From Spongilla lacustris (lineage: Eukaryota > Porifera > Demospongiae > Spongillida > Spongillidae), in the NCBI GenBank assembly GCA_949361645.1, contig OX442436.1, forward strand, positions 5,447,886 to 5,511,885: a stretch of 64,000 nt of DNA, read 5' to 3'. The position numbers and the translations under genes were made by a program. How positions within the stretch are numbered: position 1 is the first letter of the stretch; the number at the start of each line of letters is the position of its first letter. The notes under the pieces were generated by a model that was given only the letters and a program-made list of their open reading frames with translations, was not told the origin of the DNA and ran no database searches. Positions 23,360 to 33,640 of the stretch are shown here, piece after piece.

Positions 23360-24060
23360 GGTGGTGCGCGGTATAGAATAATGTTATGTATAAACGATGT
23401 CAGCGGCAGAGGGTTTATAGCTAGCGTTATCTACATTTGCGGTTCTATCCAGTATCTGGGACGGGCCCAAGAATTCGACGAAGTGGCTGTTATTCATGAC
23501 TTTGTTTTGCTCTAAGACTTTATCACATACATGTAGCCCGTACATGTATACTGTGGTGTGCATGGTATTGGTACATCAAGAAATGAGAATGGTTGGAACT
23601 CGGGCTGGAATACAAACAACCCCTGAATTGGCACCCAAATGTATTACCTGATTTAGGTTTGAATCAGGTACAATTTTTAAATGACGTATCATTTAATTAA
23701 CATGTACATGTATGTATATGATTGTACTGCCAATTTCAGAGACAAATGTATTAATGGCAGTTATTAAGCACAGCTATACCTAAATAGGCACTTTTTTTCA
23801 AGTCATAAAACGTGTGTCAAGCTTGGATGGTCCTACAGCTAGCTGTGTGACTGCCTAGTTAGTCTTGACAGCCAAGGGTGGCACACTCACCCAAGTTCCT
23901 GGCGTCTACAAACTACACTGCTGACCCATGCGTGCACCAGTCACACACACACACATGCACACACACACACACACACAAGCTAGTAGTAGAACCAAAACAG
24001 CACGTACATCACAGGTTTCCAGTTCTAACTAGGATGCAACTGAACAGAACAAGTACAACT

Positions 24061-24157
24061 TAGTCTCGTTCCCAGGCTCACTTACGTACGCATTACCACA
24101 TAATGTGTAACGTAGCATTACACATTATGCGGTAATGTGAGTCTGGGAACGAGGCTA
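24061..24157. mobile_element. 97-bp hairpin element
   Basis: TAGTCTCGTTCCCAGGCTCA at the left is mirrored at the right (GTGAGTCTGGGAACGAGGCTA inverse), and the arms continue into the ACATAATGTGTAA / TTACACATTATG core. It is almost entirely palindromic. Similar TCTCGTxCCCAG ends occur at 48264 and as a fragment near 31443. Confidence 0.75.
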
Positions 24158-24609
24158 AGAACAACTGGCAACATGATCATGACCAAAGTCACTGCTTTGG
24201 GTGATAGTGTGTGGCAAATATGGCTCATAGCCTGTGGTAATGTGAGGTCATGTTTCCTCCACATTGCAAGTGGTAGAATGAAGCCCCATAGAGTGGAGTA
24301 AATTTCAGGGCACTAGGGATCACTTAGCCAGATCAAGCCACACCCACATACCACTGTGATTCCATGTGAGATTCCTGAGATGGATCCGGAACAACTCAGG
24401 GTCATATAGCAGCACGAGGAGAAGATGTACTTGGTGACCTAGTGGTGATATAGCAGCTAGCAGGGTGGAAAACTGACACAGGTTCATGTGCACTGAGGCT
24501 CAACCACAGAGATGGCTACAGAGATAACACCAGATGGGGGTGGTAGTACATGTTGTTATAAATCAATAGGCTGATAAATTGAGACAGCTTCTGGGAAAAG
24601 ACATCCCCC

Positions 24610-24732
24610 AATAGACCCTTCTTTTTAAGAAGTACTCGGACATGACATCACTAATTAACATACTTAACCCATTTCGTTAAATACGTTGATTAGTGACACA
24701 TCCGGAGTACTTCTTAAAGGGAAGGGTCTATT
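24610..24732. mobile_element. Approx. 123-bp hairpin element
   Basis: The ends AATAGACCCTTC and GAAGGGTCTATT, and inner words AGAAGTACTCGGACATGACA against GTGACACATCCGGAGTACTT, form an imperfect hairpin. No coding capacity. Confidence 0.7.
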
Positions 24733-24786
24733 ACAATGGTTTGGTTCATTTGGTAGCATTAGAATGAAGTGGTGGATATAGTGGCA

Positions 24787-25266
24787 TTAGCCTGTACTGA
24801 GAGGCAAGATGAACATCTCAAGGACCTTGGTGGGACACACAGAGACAGGCTCGCACAGCTGAATACCCAGCCACCATTTGGGTGTCAAGTACAGGCCCAA
24901 GGTTGGGGAAGGGGTCACACTACTATATGTGGGGAAGATATGAAATAAGCAGCCATGCTTGGTCAGCCAGGGTGCTGCACTGCAGCAGGGATTGTAACGG
25001 TGTACCCTCATGTCTCTGTGACAAAATGTGTTGGTGGGTGAGGTTGATTCAATGGTTCGTGTAGAAAGGAGAAACGTGGGCATTACTGATAAATGTTCAA
25101 GGACATGTAATGCCATCAGGAAAGGTGGCACACATGGAGCTGATGTATGTATGCAGCAGAGCAATGAAGGAGATCGGAGGCCCAGACCATCATGGGATAA
25201 GCTCAACATGGCTTGCTTACACTTGTGCAGGTGGTACTGAAACCATGGCACACTCACTATGAGCAT
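24787..25266 (-). pseudogene. Relic of a LINE C-terminal coding region (minus strand)
   Basis: The frame reads CKQAMLSLSHDGLGLRSPSL near its start and WWLGI...SVCP...VLEM near its end. The GGLGLRS-type motif and the WLG(I)...CP segment recall the region between reverse transcriptase and C-terminus in common invertebrate non-LTR elements. It opens without a supported start and no element boundary is visible. Confidence 0.35.
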
Positions 25267-25373
25267 GTGTTGATCATCATTGGGAATGATTATGATTTAG
25301 TGGTTGTTTCCTCTGGGCATCATGGTGATGTGGTCAGAACACAAAGCTATTACACCCATTTGGTAGTTTGTCA

Positions 25374-25850
25374 TCTACCTCAGGTGTGCAGCAAGGTGAT
25401 CCACTTGTCATCTGCCTCAGGTGTGCAGCAAGGTGATCCACTTGTCATCTACCTCAGGTGTGCAGCAAGGTGATCCACTTGTCATCTACCTCAGGTGTGC
25501 AGCAAGGTGATCCACTAGCTATATACGTACTTGTCATCTGCCTCAGGTGTGCAGCAAGGTGATCCACTTGTCATCTGCCTCAGGTGTGCAGCAAGGTGAT
25601 CCCCTTGTCATCTACCTCAGGTGTGCAGCAAGGTGATCCACTTGTCATCTACCTCAGGTGTGCAGCAAGGTGATCCACTTGTCATCTACTTCAGGTGTGC
25701 AGCAAGGTGATCCACTTGTCATCTACCTCAGGTGTGCAGCAAGGTGATCCACTTGTCATCTACTTCAGGTGTGCAGCAAGGTGGTCCACTTGTCATCTGC
25801 CCAAGGTGATCCACTTGTCATCTTCCTCAGGTGTGCAGCAAGGTGATCCA
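25374..25850 (+). repeat. 37-bp minisatellite coding the reverse-transcriptase motif GVQQGDPL
   Basis: About 13 units whose core TCAGGTGTGCAGCAAGGTGA translates as SGVQQGD and continues as PL. GVQQGDPL is the standard block of non-LTR reverse transcriptases between the palm motifs. With a 37-bp unit the motif rotates through all three frames. Two units are shortened or changed (25520-25540, 25800). Confidence 0.8.
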
Positions 25851-26394
25851 TTTGGTTCCCAAGGCATGTGGTTGAGTTCCAATGACATCACCACTAACAC
25901 CGGTAAAGACATGGGAGGCTCTAATTCAAACACCCACTCATGGATTGCCCAGACTCGTTCCACATCTCACTGCCAACTTTAACATATTGCCCATTGTACG
26001 CTCTCATTTTTTGCAAAAGACACAGCTTGTGGTCCCTCCAGCTTGATAATTCAGAGCTATGTTGATGCTCTTGAAGCCACCCTCACTGGCCAAAGCGCTC
26101 ATAAATGTAGTGATCCTTCTGGCCAGTGGTAAGGTTTCAGCCGAAGTCACTACTTACCTGGCTGGAGGAGCCATCAATAGTTCCAAGGCACCTAACTGTG
26201 ATGTGCCAATACAATGACTCTGTCAGACACTATATTGTCAAAGGTTGCAAGGGTGGATTGACCCAACTTGGCAGGTCTAGTGCATGCAAAGTGTTAGCCA
26301 AAGGAGGGTTGGTGCCAGTTGTTGGTGGCCATGATTACTGAGAAAAGAAATCTATCTCTGATTGGTGACCCAAAATTTTGGAGACATTGAACGT

Positions 26395-26655
26395 GCAGGT
26401 AAGGGGTACAGTGATAGCACTATGGAGTACAGGGAAGGGGTGTTGTGATAGCACCATGGAGGTAAGAGGTGTAGTAATAGCACCAGAGGCCTGGTAAGGG
26501 GTGTAGTGATAGCACCATGGGGGCCAGGTAAGGGGTGTAGTGATAGTACCAGAGGCCAGGTAAGGGGTGTAGTGATAGCACCATGGAGGCCAGGTAAGGG
26601 GTGTAGTGTAGCACCATGGAGGCCATGCAGGTAAGAGGTGTAGTGATAGCTGTTC
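26395..26655. repeat. Approx. 32-bp minisatellite
   Basis: Eight to nine units of GGTAAGGGGTGTAGTGATAG with variable spacers (CACCATGGAGGCCA or TACCAGAGGCCA). It produces repeated TPLTWPPWCYHY-like open frames on the minus strand that I do not regard as genes. Confidence 0.9.
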
Positions 26656-27139
26656 TTGCAATCAAGTGGGGAGAAACTCTTGATTCCTAGTTCGATGGAG
26701 TGCCTCTGTGCTCGATGCCAAAACTGAAGTTCATGACAGCTCCCAATATCCACATAGTTTGCTGACTGATGATATACCATCCTGCTGTATGGAAAAAGAG
26801 GCAATGGAGAGAGACCACTGGTGAGCATTGGAAGTGATATGCTTCACAGTGGGGCAATATAAACATCTCATCGAAGGATAGGAGTTGTGATGAACATTCT
26901 GTGCTATAACTGTTGTCCCATCTGAAGGGATGGGGCTAGCAGATGAGTTCCAAAGTGCAGTCAAGTGATGACTAGGTATGCACTCCTCGGTATGATTAGT
27001 GTGCCCATTCTGACTGGATATCACTTTGGATCCTCTTGGATATCATGCAGTGTCATGCAGACATGGTGTCATCCGACCACAATAGCCTGCAAACGTTCTA
27101 TCACCGTTCCCACCTGTCTGTACAAGTAAAGGCCTTTTG

Positions 27140-27560
27140 GGAGTCTGCAGCAACTCCTGTAGCAGATGTACTTGTTGATGGTGGTGGGGGGGGGGGGGGG
27201 GGAGGGGGGGGGAACCCAGCAGCCTTTGATGTTACACTTACCTCTCCACTCACTCCTACCACTTTGCATGAAGTATCCAATATTGCAGCCTACACAGCAA
27301 GATTCATGTCAGAAGCACTCTTACAATAAACCAGGGTGTCAGGAGTTGGGCATGGGTGGGTCTGTATTCTCCTTGCTTGCAGTTGACACGTATAGCAATT
27401 GGGGCAAAGAGGACATCATGGCTAGCATCTCTTCTTGCAATCAGCCAGTATCAGAGAACTATGAATGGTTGAATATTTTAGTGAGTAGCTTGAGTGATTC
27501 TGACTTGTTACGAATAGGTGTCATTATTGTGTGTTGTTTTAAATATATATAAATCGAAAT
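27140..27560 (+). pseudogene. LINE pol C-terminal relic interrupted by a G tract
   Basis: The plus frame reads ESAATPVADVLVDGG, a run of Gly from a G homopolymer (27186-27212), then NPAAFDVTLTSPLTPTTLHE. After a shift near 27330 it continues CQELGMGGSVFSLLAVDTYS and NWGKED. The order (P/A)ADV, PAAFDVTxTSPL, CxxLGW, FxPLxxxxxGxWGxE is, as I recall, typical of the 3' coding end of widespread invertebrate LINEs. The homopolymer and shift mark it as dead. Confidence 0.5.
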
Positions 27561-27619
27561 CAGGTAATGCTGAAGTATAATCAAATAGATGTACAATAAT
27601 GGACATGGTTATATGTACA

Positions 27620-29450
27620 CATTACAGAAAATAAATTACTACACTAAACAAATGTCTACTTTGCATGATGTGCTTCTTGCTAGCACAGCCCTAGCATTCC
27701 GGCACATCAGTGTAATGCTCAGGCGATCTAGAAGCGACTTAACTGGATGGCTAGCTTCTTTGTAACCCTTTGGAAAGTTTGCTACAAGTGTGTTATTTCC
27801 CCCAACCACCAAATACCTCAACAACCAATGGGACACATACCCAACAGTATAACCTGAGGTCAAGCTTGCTCCCAATAAATAGTTTGACTTGAGCAGATGA
27901 CCAGTTAGGTACCAACACATCAGCTAGATATGATCTGTTCTTTGTGGAGGCAAGCCCACATCTACACCCACATCTACACCCACATCTGCACCCATATCTA
28001 CACTAAATTCAAGTACCTTAACATTTAATCCCCCACTGTCCAGGACGCAAGTTAAAATTACTTTAAATTCATATGAACAGTAAACAAACCAAAATCTCAT
28101 TGTACCGTAGAAATGGTTATCTGCAATTCAGAAAATACTGGTACTTCCTTGCAATTCTTAAAAGATTGTCAAATACAGTCAATACTGCATTGCTAAAAGA
28201 TGTATTTTCGTTAAATCGCAAAGCAACTTCAAGTAATGTTGGAAAGTTCAGAACAACATTAATGTTAAAAGAAGGGGATAGTAAGACAGGTCTTTTGCAC
28301 TAAACAAATAAAAAGCACATTGTAGATTTGGAATTTGCTAGCTCCACAAGCGTATGAACGATAGGTATTTGTCAGACGCATGTTGCTGGAATAGCAAAGT
28401 GAATGGACAAAATCTTGAAACGTACAGTGTGTTTTCGGTAAACATAGCAAAACCAATTAGAGTTAGAACCCTGCCATACAATGTATTAAGTAGCACACAC
28501 ATCATGCTTCAAAAAACAGTTATACTTAGTCGTACTTTTCTCAACATAATGCATGTTTAAGAACCGCATCCATTTTTTTGCATCGTGTAACCAAGAGTGT
28601 CATTAAAAAAATAGACTGACAATTGGTAAATTTAGCATGATAGACACATCAAACAGCAGTAGAGAAATGGATGCCAAAAGCCTGCATTTCTATTTATAAT
28701 GAATTTTCAAATATTCGTCCTAAACGTAGGACTTGGACCTGGGAAATTAAGATTAATGGAATCTGCAGCAAATATGTTGAATGAAAGTCTCACACCACTT
28801 GTCTTATATCAGCAAGTAACTTGTAATTGTACAAGATATAAAATTTCATTAAAATAAAATTGGTGATGTAGGGTTTCAGTTGAGTAAAATAAACGGAAAC
28901 AAGGAATTATGGAAATTATAAAATTTATAAATATTACATACCTACCTACATTTAGCAAGATCGGGCAGGTAGATTTCCTAAACAATGCACATCTGTAATA
29001 TTTATAAATTTATGTGGTATGTATGCGGGCAGTTTAACCAAGATATTTGAGAGAAACATGACTAGAATGTAATCATCCACGTTTACATATATATCCTGGA
29101 TCTCCACTATTATGGTTTCCAAAGTCAATAAAATCTATTGTGGGCTATTACTAACAAAACTGAAGATTGAAATTGTGTTCAGCATAACTTTAAAACTTGG
29201 TTAGTCGTAGTAACAAACAAATTCGGCAGTAAGTTTCTAACTTGTATTATCTTGTTCCTTTTCATTACCACTAACAACATCAATCGAGACAAATATACAT
29301 GTACAGTGCAATAAACCTCTTATCCGAGCGAATCTTATCTTATCATATCCAGAAGAATTAGAAGGAGAAACGTTTTGTAAGGTTTGAATGTGGGAACGAG
29401 TGAGGGTTATCTCTGTTGTCTGAGCTCAGCAGTTTTAATACATTGTAGGT
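27620..29450. repeat. Diverged duplicate of 32320-32780
   Basis: 27640-27730 matches 32390-32470 (ACTTCTT.CTAGCA, TCATCAGTGTAATGCT), 27860-27950 matches about 32650-32780 (CAATAAATAG..., CAACACATCAGCT, TCTTTGTGGAGGCAAGCCCA), and GAATGTGGGAACGAGTGAG (29388) recurs near 32325. No protein was recognised in either copy. 28557-28752 is the inverted partner of 18609-18790. Confidence 0.5.
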
Positions 29451-30074
29451 ATTCAATGGCTCTATCCAAATACACTCGCTAAGTGATTCTACGGTACATT
29501 GGCAATAATGGGATTATGTGTTTTGCTAATCATATTCACAACACTTTCAAATCCTACATAGAACCTGCTAATGTAGGTTCCAACAAGACATAAAAACAAA
29601 ATCGGTGACACTGATGTAGGGTTTTTAGACAGCAATTGAATAAAAAAGTAAGGAAACAAGGAACCTTTTTCCCAAAAGAGAAGAGTGTGTGAAATGCCCG
29701 TAAATCATCATTCCTAACTGTGTGACCATCATGTGATCATCATGTGACGATCATGTGGCACATCAACCACAACTTATAATCACTTCTTTGGATAGGGGTT
29801 TTATGTTATTTTTGGAGGGAAGGGGAAGTGGCTCGCTCCATTTTGGATAAGATATTGCAAGTTCATGTTGTTGCCATTAATGGCTGTGTTGGAGTGACTA
29901 ACTAAAACTCAGAAAGCCACCGCAAGCCATCCAACATGATACCTAAGCTTATCCACTCCTACAAGGATTGGTATGTGATCAATCGCTTCATACTTAAGAC
30001 AAAAAATACCAAATTAGGTCACAAACAGATACTGCAATGTGGCTAATTTCATTAAACACCTGTCCATCCACACC

Positions 30075-30235
30075 AGACACACACACATGCACACAAACAC
30101 ACACACACAAATACACACAAACATAAACACACATCTTTCTCAATACCTTACTCAGACCTTCTATGTTACTCCTTACCCCCCCCCCCACACACACACACAT
30201 ACACACACACATACACACACACACAAACTGCACTG
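30075..30235. repeat. CA microsatellites and poly-C in gene D downstream intron
   Basis: ACACACAC runs at about 30077-30130 and 30186-30230 surround a 13-C run (30176-30186). A second C run lies at 30284-30298. They explain the Cys-Val repeat frames here. Confidence 0.85.
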
Positions 30236-30359
30236 CAAGAATGTAGTACCCAGGTAGACAGATGTATGTGCTCCACTGCAGCGCCCCCCCCCCCCCCTCT
30301 CCCAAACTGATTCTGATACCCTCCATGCTCTGATGTGTATACATGAATGGTGAACTTAC

Positions 30360-31398
30360 CAGCTAAACAGTTGGTTTGACAAGAAGTCTCACACAGTGTT
30401 CCCAAGTACCCAGGTGGACATGTGCACACTGATCCACTGCATGTGCCTCCATTTTGACACTGACATGCTGTGAGGGTTGAAATATACATGTACATTGTAG
30501 GCAAGTAATAAGCATATGTCACCAGCCTACTTGTACAAGTGGTCCCTCCATACACCACACTTTCACTACAGTTGCATCCACAGGTATCACTTCTCAGCAC
30601 ACCACCATTCTGACAGCCCAGGAGACATGGGACTGGAGGGGTTTGGGCAGGTATAGATTATAATGTATAGCTCAGGAATGTTGGAACACACTCCTGTTCT
30701 TACCACATGTTCTGTTCCCATCAGGATAAGATGATGGTGGACATGTAGTAGTACAGGTGATACCATCAGACATGTAGTAATTGCAACAGACTGAGGTGAA
30801 GTTACTCCCGCTAGGGGGGAGGGATGTATCCGTTATGTAGCACAGTGGTTGAGCACATCCGCTACAGGCTGAAAAAAAATAAAATAAAATAAACTAACTG
30901 ATATGATTTGCACTTCACCTCATTATTGTAACTAACCGCTGCAATGATTGACGGTATCGGTGAACCGAGGTGGAGAATTGTAAAGACCACTTAGGCAGTA
31001 AGAACAGTCAGTTCTGTTAGTGGCACTGATTACAGGTGAATTCGCCTTCAGAGACTGTCGGTCATACAACGCTAAGTCCAAGATGATCGACGTAGCACTC
31101 CACATCGAGTTGACACACTCGAACTCGAACTGGCCGTACTGCGTTACTCCAGTATTTGAATTTGTATAGTACGCCACTATTGAGACGAAGCAATACTGGT
31201 TGCGTATGCCAGAGCTCGACAGACACACGACGCGAAACATGAACCCCGCTGGCGACATCTGCAGAGTAATGGTTGCTGTTCCTTGTGGACCATTTAAGTT
31301 GTTGGCTAACAAGGTCACCACTTGAGTGCTGGACGAAGGAGGACCGCTACATCCCGCCTGCTGGGCACCTATTTGCGATGCAAGACAACCCACAACGG
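30360..31398 (-). CDS. Cys-rich EGF-domain extracellular protein gene D, four internal exons (partial)
   Basis: Exons 30937-31398 (acceptor TTTTGTAG, AVVGCLASQIGAQQAGCSG), 30704-30868 (Cys-rich, SGCAQPLCY, then VCCNYYMSDGITCTTTCPP), 30531-30632 (EGF-like, PCLLGCQNGGVLRSDTCGC) and 30360-30467 (classical EGF: CQCQNGGTCSGSVCTCPPGY). All are phase 1-1 with lengths divisible by 3, and all have GT-AG borders. The first exon begins with what looks like the second half of a signal peptide. The ATG exon was not found between 31400 and about 31800, and no exon left of 30360 was found either. The large first domain (about 150 residues, several Cys, N-glycosylation sites) is unrecognised. A secreted or surface protein is inferred. 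Confidence 0.65.
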
Positions 31399-31399
31399 C

Positions 31400-33600
31400 T
31401 ACAAAATGAAGCTTTCTCCGTCATTCGATCAATCCGTACAGATGTCTCGTACCCAGACCACAGTTCGAGAGCAATTTGTTTTTTTCTTCATAAGCAAAAA
31501 AAAAAAGGCAGCAAAAATGGAGAACAAAAATAAGTACGCAAAAGTGCAGCCAAGCAGTTGTTTACATGCGTTATCAATACGTCATTTACATGTACATGCA
31601 TCGCCCGGTTTCTGTCGCGGCGACAATATTTCCTAAGGAAATTATAGGAGAGCTATAACGCCTATAAGAGTTTTGTAGTAAAACAAGGTACTGTGCTTTA
31701 TCTGAGAACTGCAGGTAAGTGCATGACAATTTCACTTCCACTTGTACTTAGCATTATAACTCAATTTTGTATTGAAAGATTGTAGCACAGAGATAGTTTT
31801 ATTATACTGAGTACCGAACTGGACTTGACCTTACCTCATTGATGGAGTTCTTCCAAAAGAAACTTTATAAGGTCCTTGTACAGAAATACAACGGCATGCA
31901 TATGACGCGTTTGAAGTTGTTACACCAAAAAGGTGGAAACACATGCAGTTATGCTCCTGAACAGCAGGAAAACAACATTAGAGATTATTTGAGCTCTCAT
32001 ATTTTCATTGAACAGACTACCTAACCATTCAATACTAACAATACCTATGTTTGACTGAATATTGTATTACTCACTTTCTACAGTCCAAGATGCAGGTATG
32101 TAACCATACATGTATAACACATACATATAATTATCTTATGTCATTTTCCACATGTCATCGACTTCCAGTAATGAATCATCAAGTGAATTTGCAGACATGG
32201 CAAATCACAGAAATCACCAGACAACACTCATCTAATTATAACTGAATTTTATTTCCCTTTCCACATGCAGCTAAATAGAACTCACCAGCTTTAGTAGTGA
32301 ATCATAAACTAGATGTAAGGTTCAAATGTGGGAACGAGTGAGCGTTACATTACTTCTGGTATCTGATATTTCAAACTGTATCTAACTAAACCAAATAAAT
32401 GTCTGCTTTGCACGATCTACTTCTTACTAGCAAAGCTCTAACATTCTGGAACTCATCAGTGTAATGCTTAGGCAGCAGTACATTGAGGCTAACAACTCAG
32501 GCCACTTGATGGCAGCTTCTTTGCAACTCTTGAGAAAGTTTTTTTGTGCCTTATTTCCCTAACGACATATCTAACCTTGCTCTGCACAGGGAACATCATT
32601 GTTTGGAGAGCTTGTCCTGCTCTCCCAGCCCAGCAGTACAACTTGAGGTCATGCTTGCTCCCAATAGAAATGAGCAGATTGATGACCTTCAGGTCAATTG
32701 CTGCTGAACGTGAGAGAGACCAGTTATTAGGTCCCAACACATCAGCTGAATGTGATCTGTTCTTTGTGGAGGCAAGCCCACAGCTCAGGTGCAAGACAAG
32801 CACAATGGCAGAAATCCACAAAGATGGTTGTGCCTTCCTGGCTTCAGCTGTTGGCACCTCTAACAAGTTGGAGCTGCACAATGCTTCCATACATTGACTT
32901 CAGTCCCTTGCCTGATCTGCTATCTGCACATGCAGCCTCAGTAGGTAAATTCAATAAAGATTGCTCTCACCCAGCTGATACCCTTGTCTCAAGCTAGTCT
33001 CCCTCTCTCTCTCTCTCTCTCTCGTTCTGCAGCTTTTGATCTCAAGGTCGTTCATCCACACAATGACTATCAGGTTTGACTGTTTCAATTTTAAGATCAC
33101 AAATGTTAGTATATATGTATCTATCTATTAGAAAAATTTACAAAGAAAATCACCAACTGTTATTATCAGGTGATTCATCCACAGAAAGTACCACACAGCT
33201 TAAAACATAAGTGTTATACATTCTTTTACCTGTACTTGACAAACCTTGCCCACACTGTGGTAAGTGCAAAACTTTGGCTTGACATGCAACCAATCCTAAA
33301 CTCATTCCTCATCCCCATTCACTCTTATACACCAATATAGTTATCATCACAATTTATATGTAAACTGAATGTGAATAATTGTAATTGTGTACAGAAGATT
33401 TATTATGTACGTGATAAGAGTTTCTATGAAAGGAACACATAAAATTTGTGTCCGTTCACCCACAGGCTCATCCCTCTCACCCATCCATTCTTTTATTATA
33501 ATGGATATACATGTATATACATACACACCTACTTGAGCATTCACCAATAATCACCAGTCAAGTTACCAATTATTCATTACAGTTCTAAAAACGTCACAGT
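31400..33600. other. Spacer between genes D and C
   Basis: Contains a repeat shared with 27.6-29.4 kb (32320-32780), a CT microsatellite at 33001-33024 and a fragment of the TCTCGTACCCAGACC hairpin end (31443). The segment 33400-33600 resembles 13800-14020, consistent with duplicated 3' flanks of genes C and B. No recognised gene. Confidence 0.4.
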
Positions 33601-33640
33601 TTCTTCTTGCACTCCAGGTCATCAAAGGACATAACCTTAC

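Noticed and set aside
32489..32890. 133-codon minus-strand frame
   Set aside because: It lies in a repeat also present at 27.6-29.4 kb, where the frame is not preserved.
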